DNA of 64,000 bases. Source: Eucalyptus grandis. Taxonomy: Eukaryota; Streptophyta; Magnoliopsida; Myrtales; Myrtaceae. Within the stretch, counting starts at the first letter, position 1. Each line of letters opens with the position of its first letter. The notes under the pieces were generated by a model. The model did not search any database. It was not told the origin of the DNA and saw nothing but the letters and a program-made list of their open reading frames with translations. Made by a program: the position numbers and the translations under genes. Below, piece after piece: positions 34,813 to 46,776 of this stretch. Location of the stretch: the NCBI RefSeq assembly GCF_016545825.1, contig NC_052612.1, positions 42,949,738 to 43,013,737 on the forward strand. The letters are read 5' to 3'.

Positions 34813-37181
34813 TCAAGTTCAAGAATCGTAACGCTTGTTCGTTTTGCCTATCGGAAGAATTTGTTCCCGAATAGGATTCTGGTCACGACCTGAGTTTCAA
34901 GGATTCGGGGCTTTCTTAGTGTTTTTACATTGACAATTCTTGTTCCAAATTAGTCTTTTGGCCTGTGTTAGTCTTGAAGTCAGATATTAGTTGTTATGTT
35001 TTAGCCCGTATGCACTGTTTGGAGATTTTTATCTTTCTTGCGAGTCGATTTAGGTTTACATTGCAGTGGCACTCGCTGTCCTGTTTTTTCATATTGTACA
35101 GAGCAAGACAAATTTGATATCATCCCTCTTCGAACTCGGAAAAAAGAGGACAAACCAACTGTGGTAGACGAATTCGGACGTAAAATCAATACTGAATAAT
35201 AGAATGTCACCCAGGTGCTTGCAGATCTCATTATCAACATTCAACAGACAAGCACTCTCATGGATGTCATCTGGTATGCCTTCTTTGTAACATCCATTTT
35301 CTATCGTAACAAGTGTCCTATATAACTAAGTTTTGTATATGTAACATCGTTTTATTCACCATATATCTTTTATAGAAGATCTCATGATTCTTTCAGAGTG
35401 TTGACATCCAAAATGTTTGATTTTTAGTTATTGTCAATATGCAATGATTGTTTGGAAGTAATAAAAATTGGCTCGATAACTTCATAAGCAATTGTCCAAA
35501 TTAGTGAAGAAAAGAGAAAAAAAAAGTGGAAAATATACTATATGGGCATATTTGGTCATCCGTGGAGGAAACAATTGAATGATTTGAAGATTGGTTGATA
35601 TTATATGCAGTTGATGACTTGGACAAAAGTGTTAGCACATGTCAACTAGTGGCATATGATGATAGATTATTTTACCAAAGTTGTCGATGGTATTTTAACT
35701 AAACAATAGATGATTGATTTAGAGAATTGCATCCAAGGGTCAGACACGTGTAAATCCATTAGGGAGATTGTGGAGAATAGTTAAGTGAAAATAGAGATGA
35801 GGTTACTTTTTTGAAGGGAATCGATAACGTGGGAAATGATCAACTTCTTGAAGATAAGGCTGCTATTTCGAAGGGAGTTGACAACGTGGGAATATAGGAC
35901 TATTATTTTCGAAAGCGTGTTGAACTACAATTCAACCATGAAAAATTGCTCCAAGACGGTTATGATAGAAATTTATAAATATCAAGTTCTATCTATTGGA
36001 AGAGGCCCTTGGACAATCAAAATATAATCTTTTATCATATTTACTTTCCTACACTTTATCTTTCCTTAGTTATAGCTTTCCAATTCGCGTTGTTGATTAA
36101 ATTCTGATATGTATCTTTATCCCAAGGCTTCGTTGTCGATTTAATTCCAACGTGCATTTCTATCATGGTGTCGCACTGTCATTTTAATTCCGACGTTACA
36201 TTTTTACACGTTCTTGAGCTTTGTTATCGATTAAATTCTGACGTAGTCTGTGCATTGTATTGTTGTGATAGTGATTATATTTTCAAGCCTTGTCGTTGAT
36301 TGAATTCCGGCACAGTTTGTATATACAATTTAATTTAAATTTCGAAATAATGGTTTGCAGTTATTTTATGTCCGGAGTTGCCATAGAACCTATCTCCTCT
36401 TATAAAAGCCGAAAAACAACTTTCGGAAAAGATGTTTCATCGTAGATTAAATTCTAGCGAAACATGGAATAAACCATATTTCGGCACATGTAGTTTTACG
36501 TTTTCCTCTGCGACATGATGCGACGTTAATCAGAATGGGTAAAGAATGTATTAGGATAAGACCCAATTGCTGCTGCTAAAAAGTGGCCACCTTCGTCTCT
36601 AAGTCATTCGCTTAGCATTATCTTGATCCAATTCTTTGAAATATACTTGATAACGAGTTCCCTTGACAGGTGCCCCAACATGACTCGTTAAACAACTGAC
36701 TGTGCGCCGCCCGCATATTATGTAAAATCAGTATCTTGAAATTGAAGTATTTCAATTAGGCGCTCGAAAGGTGCACGAAAGCAATATTCTTGCTTGAAAT
36801 GTAAGAACACTTATTGGAAAAAGGCACTCTTTTGTGGCCCCTAGAAGAGCATTGCACAAAGGGCCTACCTTCAAGTTCTCAGCTAAAAAGAAAAAGGTTC
36901 TCAGAGCTGGAAAGGCCAAAAAGAAGACGAGCAACTTCCATAGAGTCGGGTCCGATGATATCATGGCAATATGCTCTTCTTTTCTCAATTCTGAAGAGAT
37001 AAGTTCGAATATAAAAGATCATCTTCCCCTTGTTTCGAAAAACTTCCCTTGTTTTCGGTTATCGTGTACGAAGGTGCTTCTATAAGTTAGTTAAACTTTG
37101 GAAGAAGAGTGACATCCTTTGGAGGAAATTGGAGGACAGTAGGAGCCTTTTGGGGAAACGGTTCATAAGAAAGAGAAAAGA
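34813..37181. other. Intergenic region with degenerate short repeats
   Basis: Ferredoxin 3' UTR, then AT-rich DNA. Between 36070 and 36330 a motif of the type TTGTCGATT(A/G)AATTCCGAC recurs about five times at irregular spacing of about 40-100 bases. A Lys-rich open frame (36834-37085) has no domain I recognise and is not called as a gene. Confidence 0.4.
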
Positions 37182-39005
37182 ATGACAGGATTGCTTCTCA
37201 TTTTCCTCTCATTCCTATATATTTTGACCTCTTTCTCTCCTTCAGAGACATCTGCAGCAGGTAATCCTTTCCCTATGCCCGTGTTTGTCCCGATACTGTT
37301 CTTTTTCTTGCAAAAAGGCCTTCTGTTTTGGGTCTGTTTGAACCTTGAGCTATGATTTCAGGAGTTTTTGTTTTGATGCACTGTGTGATTACATTTCAAC
37401 CATAAAACACGAAAGGAGGAGTGGGATTCATTTTGCCTTGTAGCTTGGATACTTCTGATGAGTTTCTTTTCTTCTATTCATAGGGACATCTAGGAATTTA
37501 AGAACCCTACCCAAGATAAAATGAAACAGTCGTTAAGAAACCTTCTCCAGAGTTTCATGAATGCCAATTGCCAATTGCATATGTTGCTCAAGAGATAGGC
37601 TCATGTTTCATGTACGAAAACTTTTTGAGTCGACCACTCTGTTGTTCGCTTGAAGGCCAAAAGCATGTCTGAATTTTATCTGCTTTGAAGCCTCTAGTTG
37701 TTGTAATCTGTCACTCAGTAAAGTCTGCGTAAGATGAAGGCACCAACAGTCAGGCATCAGAAACTCTTATTGGCACTCTCTCACTCAGAAACACGGTCAT
37801 GTTTAATAGTGATCTCCGGTGGATAGATGTCCTTTGTCTCGCCCCATAACAAGAGCATTTATGAAACCAGCAAACTTAGAAGGATGACATCGTGCCAATG
37901 TTATCTTCTTCAGAACAACAATTTTCAAGGGTTAACTGATGCCCGGAGCATCCCAAACTGCCGATAAGAGCATTTAAAAAATCAACAAATTGAGAGCAGT
38001 TCTGATCTATCTTGTTCAGACTCTTCGTCCGTTACCTTTACATTGCTATTCCTTCCTTCATCTTGTTCCTTTCTTGTAGCTTCAGCTACAGCACCGTTAG
38101 CTTTCTATATCAAATTCTCCATAACACTATGTAACTTGAGATAGAACCAAGACTTTTACCAATTGGAGAGAGAATTTATCCTGACATATCCTTTGTCTCC
38201 CACCTGAAAGGGTATTGGTTCTTGTCGTAATCTTCTTTTGGCGTATACACAATGATATTCGAATCATTTGCGGTAAAAAGATTCTCGCAAGATTTAAGTA
38301 ATAAAGCTTGAACAATTGGCTTCACTTACAAGACAGATTGCTTTTCGACTTCATGGATCCTATCCTTTCCTTGACTCCCTTCCAAATAAATGATCCCATA
38401 TCCTTTCTATTTCAGCGCAATGATTTAGCAGGACCAAGGAGTTTAGATAAAGATATCAGTGATGTTCTAGGGTAGTTCAAGCTTGACATTTTTCCTTAAT
38501 GCATTCAAACATTTTAAATGATCAGAGAGTAACTGCACTTTTCTTTTGTTACTTAATTTGCTCAATAATTTGAAGGTGATGCCCAGCTGACTATAAGTCA
38601 GAGAGACGCTTGAATGCATGTTCAATGCTCACTGCTGCTCATCTTCAATGACCCTCATAGTCTTTTGCAGACTCGTTGCAGAAACCTGACTCGCCAGACA
38701 GACGACTAGACAGAAAAGGGAGGAGCGACATAAAGCACAGTGCCAACTTCGCCCATCCCATTCCACATAGCAGCTATGCTGGAGGCGGTGCACATGGAGG
38801 GGGTGAGGGTGGGGCTAACGGCGAAACGGGATCGTCATCTCCAAAAGGCGGTGCAGCTGTGATCCCCATATATGCTGGTGCTGCTGGCGCTAACAACAAC
38901 CACCACCAACACGCCCACCACAGTTCTGGCACCCGCATCCATACCCCTGCGCGAGTCCACGCCCTCACTGCAGCCGTACTGGCCCTCTGCTGTGTGTTCA
39001 TATAG
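37182..39005 (+). CDS. Small secreted Gly/His-rich protein, probably GPI-anchored
   Basis: Two exons (37182-37260 and 38671-39005) encode 137 residues with phase-1 splicing. Exon 1 codes a clean signal peptide (hydrophobic LLLIFLSFLYIL, then Ser/Ala-rich). Exon 2 begins with a basic segment (DRRLDRKGR), then a Gly-rich stretch (GGGAHGGGEGGANG) and an Asn/His cluster (NNNHHQHAHH). It ends in a hydrophobic tail (LTAAVLALCCVF) right at the C-terminus. Signal peptide plus C-terminal hydrophobic tail suggests a GPI-anchored cell-wall or plasma-membrane peptide. I do not recognise the family. A decayed second copy of exon 2 lies at 53027-53357, which shows that this exon has been duplicated. Confidence 0.6.
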
Positions 39006-39419
39006 AATGTTTGCATTTGATGGTGCAAATAGCACTATAGATCTTTGTGTATATAGTAACTTAAAACTCTGCAACAAATGCAAGTGTGTAGCCTTTTCGA
39101 ACTCTGATTGGCCTCTTATTTTCTTGATGGATGATTGCTTCATGGTCAATGACAAGAAAGAAGAAATCCACGGTGAAGCCCCTAATGGAGGACGAAGTTG
39201 AAAAGAAACATATGTTCTGATGAGAGATACGTAAGTGACGTCCCTGATGACATTATTTGTTTAAAAGTTGATTGGGAGAGAGAGGCGCCAGCATTGCGTG
39301 TCCGAGTTTGCCATCTCTCTCTCTTCTTGTCATACCCTGATTCACAAGAACAAGGATATGACATAGCGGTCGTTTCACCAAAGAAGGCAACTTTAACATA
39401 ATCAAAATCCAGCATGATA

Positions 39420-39500
39420 TTAACATATATACATCAATATATACATACATATACATATACATATATATATATATGTATATGTATGTATGTATGTATTTGA
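39420..39500. repeat. TA/CATA-TATG microsatellite, partly palindromic
   Basis: Runs of CATA on the left and TATG on the right of a TATATATATATA core form a potential hairpin inside solo LTR copy 1. Confidence 0.75.
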
Positions 39501-39738
39501 CAAAAATGATATTTGGTTACAGTATCAAAATATATCTATAACCTACCAAGCCAATATATACACATTTTCCAAAAATTTAACTCACAAACTTATGAATTAT
39601 ATACAACTCATACCAAAAGTCCCCACCACAAAAAGTTCTCCCTAATAACGGATGCTCACCCCTACTTGCGGCTCGTTGAAGAACCTAAAAAACAAGTAGA
39701 TGAGATGAGTGAACTTACATTTATTCTAAGCAGATTGG

Positions 39739-40211
39739 GAAATCACTATATATATTTAAAACATAACCATAACTCAACTTAATATAATATATTCATAAAA
39801 TAACTACCCAAAACACTAATGGATGATGGACCTGAACATGTCCTTAAATTGTTAAACGTTGGTACTGCAGGGAGAACCTGCCTGGGGTGAGAGTCCCCTG
39901 GTGCCAGTGGGTCCCCGGATCCCTGGACTCAAACTGGGGTGTCTAATCAATGGGCTCTTTGGAGGGTGGAGTTACACCCTCGCCCCCGCAAAGGGGTTAG
40001 GAAACTGGTTACTCACCGGGTTAAATCCCGAGGTGCTAGAGATGGAAGAGGCCGAAGTTGAAAGGCTCGGCTGTGCCCTCTCCCTCCTTAAGTGGAAAGT
40101 GGAATTAACCCCACGGAGAGTTGAGAAATCACTATACATATTTAAAACATAACCATAACTCAACTTAATATAATATATTCATAAAATAACTACCCAAAAC
40201 ACTAATGGATG
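39739..40211. repeat. 87-bp direct repeat flanking a 299-bp GC-rich insert
   Basis: Copy A (39739-39825) and copy B (40125-40211) begin GAAATCACTATA and end ACTAATGGATG. I see one mismatch (TATATA against TACATA). Between them lies a 299-bp GC-rich segment (39826-40124) unlike the AT-rich surroundings. The homologous LTR at 50927 has this sequence once and no insert. Confidence 0.8.
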
Positions 40212-41579
40212 CGTCAATGGTCTATTTCATTAACTAATCTCATCAAACCATACGCCAATGGTTTATTTCACTGACTAAACTCAAATAGCATGTCAATTGG
40301 TCTACTCCATTGACCAACTCATGCTCAAATGTCTAACCAACACCTGTGATAAGATGACTAAAATTCCCCCATTGGTGAGGCATTCACCTATTATTAGTCG
40401 GTGATTAGGCCCACAAGGATGGTTTGCACATATCCACACACTTCTTAGGATTCAGAAAGATAGTGAGTATCAACCATCAATCACAAATATCTAATAATCC
40501 AACATTAAAATGAGAGTCATATTAGAACTTAGGCATTTGATATATAAATATCAAAACATTTTTCAAGAACCACAAATGTTTCAAGACTCTTTTATAAAGA
40601 GGTTTTACAAACCATTGTTCAAACCAAAGTCAAAGGATAACTCCCCTTTTCAAACAACAAAATAGTAATAATAGCTTGATCCTGTTTTATGTAATAAAAG
40701 ATACTATTTATCAACTCATAACATATATATTAATTTAAATGAATATTTTTTTATTTTTAATTAATTTAATTCAAATTCACAATTAAATAAATAATAACAA
40801 CAGAGCCTATAATGAATTCATACTAATAATATTAATAAATTTATTTATAGAAAATTCGAAAGATATATTCATATTTAATACATATCCATATTTGGGGACA
40901 TGTTTCTAACTTTAATAAAAGTTATTGATACAACTAATGACTAATAAGAAATTAGAATTAACTTATTTAAATAATTTTATGATCTTTTATGATGGTCAAA
41001 ATTTATTATTATTCAACATTTAGTATTTTCATTTTCCAAAATCACTTTATAACCTCATTTATTTATTTATTGGATTAAAAAATGCAACCCCACGGGGGTC
41101 CACCCCAACCCTCACGCCCCAAAATTATTTCTCTCTCTCATTTATTTCCCACGTTTTTGCCCTCCTCCCCCACTCACTCCATCCACCCCCAAACCACCTA
41201 ATAGGCTTCACTTCCTTTTGTTAGAAATGCACGTCGCCCTCTCGTCCACCCACCCTACAGAAAGAAAAAGTCATGCCAAAATCCCATTAAAATCTCATTT
41301 TTTTTTTTTTTGAATTTCCTCCCTTAAAAACCCTAGCTGCTGCCCTCCTCCTTGCACAAACCCCTTCCTCTCAATCTCCTCTCTCTCTCTCTCTTGATCG
41401 CCTCATCAGCCATCACAATCACTCGCCACCTTGCGTCCAATGCTTCCTCCTTCACAGTCGTAGCCTCACCGCTGGCCCTCCATCGTGTCATCGTAGTCAC
41501 GACCTGGTTGCCTCGATCTCTGCTCTTCCTCTAGCCCTCCCTCACTGTTGCTCGCGGCCTTGCCTCCGCCTCCTCGCCC

Positions 41580-42215
41580 TCACCTCCACTCTCCATCATC
41601 TTCTTCAACCATTCTCTCTCCCGAACACGCATGTTGAAATGTGTTGTGTCGAGAAGAGTTGACCGCCTATTAAAAATTTGACATGGGTTGACCGCGTGTT
41701 TGAGCGTATCAGAGCATGCGCCTCCGCCCTCCATCTTCTTCTTCAACCATTCTCTCTCGGACACGTATGTCGAAATGTGTCGAGAAGAGTTGACCGCATG
41801 TTAGAAAATTTGACCGCATGTTCGAGCGTGTCAGAGCATGTCGGACACATTGACACATTGACACGTGTTAGACACGATGTAGAAAATCCAGTAACGTGTC
41901 CGTGCTTCATAGCTGCTTGTGCCCTTTCTTTCTTCTCTATTGGGCCGACGTTCTAAACCCTTCTCCTCTTCTTCTGTTTTTTAAACTCCGGCAACATATC
42001 CGTGCTTCATAGCTGTGCCCTCCCTTTCTCCTCTATTGGGCTGGCGTTTTGCTTCTTTTGTTGAATTTTCAAACCCTTCTTATTTAAATTCCAGCAACGT
42101 GTCCGTGCTTCATAGCTGCCTATGCCCTCCCTTTCTCCTCTATTGGGCCGAGATTCTGCTTCTTTTGTTGAATTTTCAAACCCTTCTCCTTTTTCTGTTA
42201 AAAAAAAAAAAACCC
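41580..42215. repeat. Two sets of ~110-125-bp tandem repeats in solo LTR copy 1
   Basis: The set at about 41580-41850 repeats CTTCTTCAACCATTCTCTCT followed by GTCGAGAAGAGTTGACCGC. The set at about 41895-42210 repeats CCGTGCTTCATAGCTG and CTCTATTGGGC three times. Neither set appears in the other LTR copy. Confidence 0.7.
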
Positions 42216-42421
42216 TTCTCCTTTTCTTCTGTTTTTTATTTATTTTTATTTTTTTAAAGCTTATCTTTTACCCTTCTCTCCTCCTCCTCCTCTTATTTAA
42301 ACTGCAAAAAGTGAGACCCAACGAGGTTCTTGAATCCATACAGCTTGAGTGAGTCGATCGAAGGGGGACTCTGTGTGTTGCGATCGTGATCGTGATCGTG
42401 TCTGGTGTTGTATATGACGAG

Positions 42422-44904
42422 ATGGCGATGCAGAGCCCGTACGACCACGTAACTGAGAATTACGTCGCCGTACGGCCCCAGTATCCCGACCAGTGGTTCT
42501 CCAAGCTCTCCGCTTTGACCTCCCGCCATGCCTTGGCTTGGGATGCCGGCACTGGCAACGGCCAAGCGGCCATTGCGGTCTGTCTCTCTCTCCCTCTTCT
42601 TTCCTTCGACGTCAGTCACGATGTCCTAGTAGGAGACATGTTGGAAATTCCGATATTCTCGTGTTGATTTCCTTCTATTAGTACCGGTAGTAGTATTGGC
42701 AGATTGGGTACAAATGTGTTCATTATCTGCCTGATGCTGAGAGCTGAGTTCACTATCTCTCTGAATGTGTCTCCCTGGAAGTTCCCAAAAAAAGAGAAGA
42801 TAGACTTTCAAAAATCCATAGATGGAACAGGTTGCCCAAATAAGGAATTTTTACATGAATTGGCTTGTTCATTTAGGATTCGGCTTTGGAATTACTCGGT
42901 AGATTCATTAGCGCAATATGCCACGAGTAGTACCTGCGACTGAAAAAGGAAACTTTGGGTAAATTTGGCTGTTCGCTTTGGTTTTTGACACTGAGGTTAC
43001 TCAGTAGTTCATACGTGCAAGAGGCTAGGGATGTGTAAAAGAACCGTGACCCGCCCGGACCACCCGGAACTGGATCGGAACAGTCCGGAACCGGTGATTC
43101 TTGAGGGAACTGGTCCGGTTCCCGGTTCCACGGGTGGATCTACCCACCCGGACTGAACCGATTCTATTATAATAATATATTGATTTTTAATATTAAAATA
43201 AATTTCGAAATTACTAATTAGCAAATCTAAATTTTATGGCTCCATCTCCTTTCATGGTTTCCATGTTATAATAAGAATTTAGTAAAGTGTGTAACTACCT
43301 TTCAACAACTTAACAAATGGCTCATTCAAAAATATTTTTGAGACTCACATATGACACTATGTTCAAGAATATGTGGAGTATCGATAGAATTGTTTCTACA
43401 AAAAAAAAAAAAATCAATAAAGCAAATGTTGTAAGAGATTAAACATTGTTAGAGGGTAAAGGAAAATATGATCTATATATGACAATCATCCAAAATCTTG
43501 AACTTAAAGAATATTTTAGATTTCAATTAAAATGATTCAAAAATAGGAAAAAAAATATATTTCTCTTCTTTGGTAGTGTTTTCCAATAACATAAAGAAAA
43601 ATGGTACCCTTAATTAAGCCGGTTTGATTTGAAGAAAAATATTACTCGATATGAAAAGTACTCATGACGGGATTTTGAAAACGATATTATTATTGGTAAG
43701 ATCGGTTCCATGGATCTACCCGGGAACTAGACCCGACTGCCGGTCCGGTTCCTAAGTGGATCCATACAACAATGAGTGGTTCCCGGTTCCAATTTTTTGG
43801 AACCGGTCCTTAGCGGGCGGTTCTCGGTTCTAGGTAGAGAACCGCCCACTTGGACCATGTACACCCCTACGAGAGGCTATGTTCTTTGTCGTCAGCTTAG
43901 ATGAAGAATCTGTGCTGTAAGCTGCTCTTTCATCACGTTTTCCGAGTGAAGGTGCTCACGACTCAGGTTGTACAATGAAAGATCTGTGAGGATGCATTTC
44001 CTGTATGGTTAGCCTTGGCAAACGGTTTGTCCAACGATCTCGAACTTATGAAATGACCAAATCGACTTAGCAATGAGGCACAACTCCCAATTTGCTGGGG
44101 CCTCATCGCCTGCTTTCGATGTCTGGTTGGCTGCACGGAGTCTCCAGGCCAACGTCTTTGCTTTGTGTCTCCCCGAGCCTTAGACAGCTCTTCTTTCAAT
44201 CTTTTGCATCCGCGATTACAATTTTTGTCTCGAATACACGAACTGTCATACAGAGTAAACAGAAGTTTCTGTCTTTTGCAGGTCGCAGAGTGGTTGCAAC
44301 TGACATAAGTGAACCCATGCTGAAGCAAGGGATCCCACACCCTCGAGTTCAGTACCTACACACGGGGTCATCCTTGTCAGAAGAAGAAATGGTGGCAATG
44401 CTCAGGGGCGAGAACTCAGTCGATTTGATCACGGTGGCCGCTGCTGTCCATTGGTTTGACATCCCAAAGTTCTACTCTGTTGCCAAACGGGTCCTCCGCA
44501 GGCCCGGAGGCGTGATCGCCATTTGGACCTACACGGACATGATCAAAGTCAATCCAAAAATTGAACATATACTAAGACGTCTGCGCGAAGCCAGTAAGCC
44601 ATATTGGAAGCCAGGGTTGCAGTACATGTTTGAAGAGTATCGAAACCTTCCATTTCCGTTTGAGAGCGTGGGTTTAGGTTGCGAAGGACAACCTGTTCAG
44701 CTAGAAATGCCGAGGGAAATGAGTTTTGAGACGTTTTTGAGTGTCCTGAGGACTATGTCGGCAGTAGCGACGGCCAAGCAGGATGGCGTGGACCTGTTGA
44801 CCGATGATGTTGTGAAAGAGTTTGAGACCGCTTGGGGCGGATCGGATTTGGTCAGAACTGTCAAGTTCAAGGTTTTTATGCTCGCTGGAACCGTGAAAGC
44901 TTGA
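42422..44904 (+). pseudogene. SAM-dependent methyltransferase gene with apparent frameshift at the exon 2 start
   Basis: Exon 1 (42422-42577, 52 codons) contains SAM motif I, WDAGTGNGQAA. Exon 2 (acceptor CAG at 44281, 44282-44904) contains ATDISEPML, VAAAVHWFD and an RPGGVIAIW block. Together they are a complete plant class I methyltransferase of the Methyltransf_11 type, about 260 residues. Exon 1 ends in phase 0, but exon 2 is 623 nt, one base short of a multiple of three. It opens GTCGCAGAG (Val-Ala-Glu, as expected) and then jumps to the VVATD frame with the expected His-Tyr-x-x codons missing. The naive join reaches a stop after eight codons. Loss of about 10 or 13 bases between short AGAG repeats would explain this. 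Unseen splicing or a sequence error remain possible. The substrate is unknown. Confidence 0.6.
43026..43869. mobile_element. Non-autonomous hAT element in the methyltransferase intron
   Basis: Left end TAGGGATGTGTAAAAGAACC, right end (reverse complement) TAGGGGTGTACATGGTCC. Both arms are rich in GGTTCCGG/CCGGAACC-type sequence around an AT-rich core. Flanking 8-mers CAAGAGGC (43018-43025) and CGAGAGGC (43870-43877) match at 7 of 8. An 8-bp duplication and TAGGGGTGTA ends are hAT hallmarks. No transposase frame. Confidence 0.85.
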
Positions 44905-45197
44905 ATCTCAGTTTCTTGGTGCTCTGGGGAGCTCATTACTGATAAAATCTACCTAAATTACACCTCCATTAAATAACGTTCCAGAGTTGGAGAACATGCA
45001 TCAGCAGCAGCATCTGCTTGTAGATGCTCCTCCTGAGCACAAACTTCTTGTAAGTTCAATTTCTCCTGCAATTGCAATGACCTAATGTTTGGATTGATAA
45101 CATATGCAGTTTACTGCCAAGTGCCAAGTTGCCTTTTAAATGATCTTCGGGCATAAAGCTTTCATGAAGTTTACCTTCTCATGTGTATTTAGAGTTT
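44905..45197. other. Downstream of the methyltransferase, possible stray exon
   Basis: Probable 3' UTR. A short frame at about 44997 (MHQQQHLLVDAPPEHKLL) runs into a consensus donor, GTAAGTTC. Its continuation would lie beyond the retrotransposon inserted at 45198. Too short to call. Confidence 0.25.
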
Positions 45198-46074
45198 TGA
45201 GATAGCTAGTATAAGCACCTAGAGGGGGGTGAATAGGTGTAAAAATATTTTCTCGAGATAAGAGAGCAATACTAAACAGACAATAGAAAGGAAGTTCTTC
45301 TTTCGTTAACAAAGCGAATTATGATCAAAATAAAGTGGAGAGAAAGGAAGAGAAAATGAACACAGAAATTATAGTGGTTCGGCTTATTCCAAGCCTACGT
45401 CCACTTTTCCGCACTGAGATTTCACTATGAACAAAAGAGATGTTAGAACAAGGCTCTCCTTGATTCTACAGTGTGGATACTCTACCACACTTTCTCAAGG
45501 TTTCTCAAGAATATGAACTCTCTTTTGTATACAAGATTTCACTCAGAAAATGAATTGACTAAGAACAAAAAGGTTCAGACTTTGGAATTCTTCTATCGCG
45601 CACACACTCGAACAACTGGAACGTATTCCTTATATACTCATTTATGTCATCATACCCGTTAGCACTTACCAAAGGAATTCTTCCAATCTTCCCGTTGAAT
45701 AGAATCAATTAGGAAGATCATTTGAGTTATTTAAGGAACATGTCGATAGCCCATTAATCCCGCTCGCCCATACAATCAGGATCTCGGTTTCCATAAGTAG
45801 AACCTTCCAAGTATACTTCACCAATCATCGAATCCTTAATCTTTGAATCAATAAAGGATTCCGTTATGTCATATCCAGCCAAGAGATCTTCTCCAGTTGA
45901 TAAGGTTAAATCCTTAATGAAACATCCAGTCCTGGATAGCCCTTCTTCGACGGATTAGAAACTGTCAATGAGAATAAGCTTTGAGTCTTGAGTCTGGCAG
46001 TCCGGAGGTCTTCAGACTAGATTGATGGAAACGTTTTGTCAGCTTCAAAATACTTCAGGAAGATTTCTCCAACA
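45198..46074 (-). repeat. 3' LTR (minus-strand sense) of the pol-less copia element
   Basis: 877 bp. It shares GATAGCTAGTATAAGCACC and the AGAGGGGGGTGAATAGGTG block with the other LTR, along with nearly all of the remaining sequence. A TATATAAG-like promoter element occurs on the minus strand near 45635. Confidence 0.85.
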
Positions 46075-46776
46075 ATCTCCCCATTTTTGATGGTGACAAA
46101 ACTTTCCTATAGATTTGGATAACTTTGACCTGCAAAACATTACTCAAGCAAATATGGATATCTCATAAAGATAAATGGCTTATTGAAAACATTGAAATCT
46201 GCAACCACAGAAAATAGGTTAGTCTTGCATATAAGTAAAGCCATCCATAAGATATTAATAGTACTTAGTATAAGCAGTCAATTCAAAATCCCAAATCCAG
46301 TCCACAGCCAGACACAAAAGTCAAGTCAAACATCAAAATAAATCAAAAGTTCAAGGTCAAGTTCAAGTCAAACACTAGGATCTGATCATTTAAAGAAACT
46401 GAAGAAGCTTGACTCGCATTCTGCAAATTCTGTACTTCGTATCCCAGAGCATATATCTGACCCCGCATTTCTAAGATAATATCAAGAATTCTGCGAAAAT
46501 CTGCTGAATTATCAGTCTATGTACTGGCTTCTGCACGATCAGATGGAGTAAAGTCGACGATGGCAAATCAGCATAGCCACGCAGATTGGGCGATGAAACA
46601 TCATGTCCCTCCTCAGGAAATTGAGAAGCATAGATGTCCTATGGATCTGCTAGAGAGCGGCTAACTCCTTCACTGGTAGCAGGATATGAGGACATTCCTC
46701 TTTTCTCACAATCTCCCCCCGTTTCCATGCCTTTAGGTGGAGAAGAGTGTTCCTCATGCTCTCCTTCCTCTTGATC

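Larger units (their letters stand above)
39328..42272. mobile_element. Solo LTR (gypsy-like), copy 1, with TSD CTTCT
   Basis: Starts TGTCATACCC and ends AAAGCTTATCTTTTACC. Flanked by CTTCT at 39323-39327 and 42273-42277. Start and end match the second copy at 50927-53006, and the first ~1.4 kb is alignable by eye between them. No gag or pol is present. A TG...CA-like end with a 5-bp duplication and no internal region is a solo LTR produced by LTR-LTR recombination. It is enlarged by a 299-bp insertion and by tandem repeats in the right half. Confidence 0.75.

Noticed and set aside
34502..34822. 106-codon frame opposite the ferredoxin
   Set aside because: Shadow of the ferredoxin exon, whose four cluster cysteines and transit peptide are unambiguous.
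36834..37085. Lys-rich 83-codon frame resembling a basic nuclear protein
   Set aside because: No domain or intron signals, and no homology that I can name. It lies in a repeat-bearing intergenic region.
39859..40152. 97-codon frame in the GC-rich insert
   Set aside because: It runs across the insert boundary into the repeated LTR sequence, so it is not a native gene.
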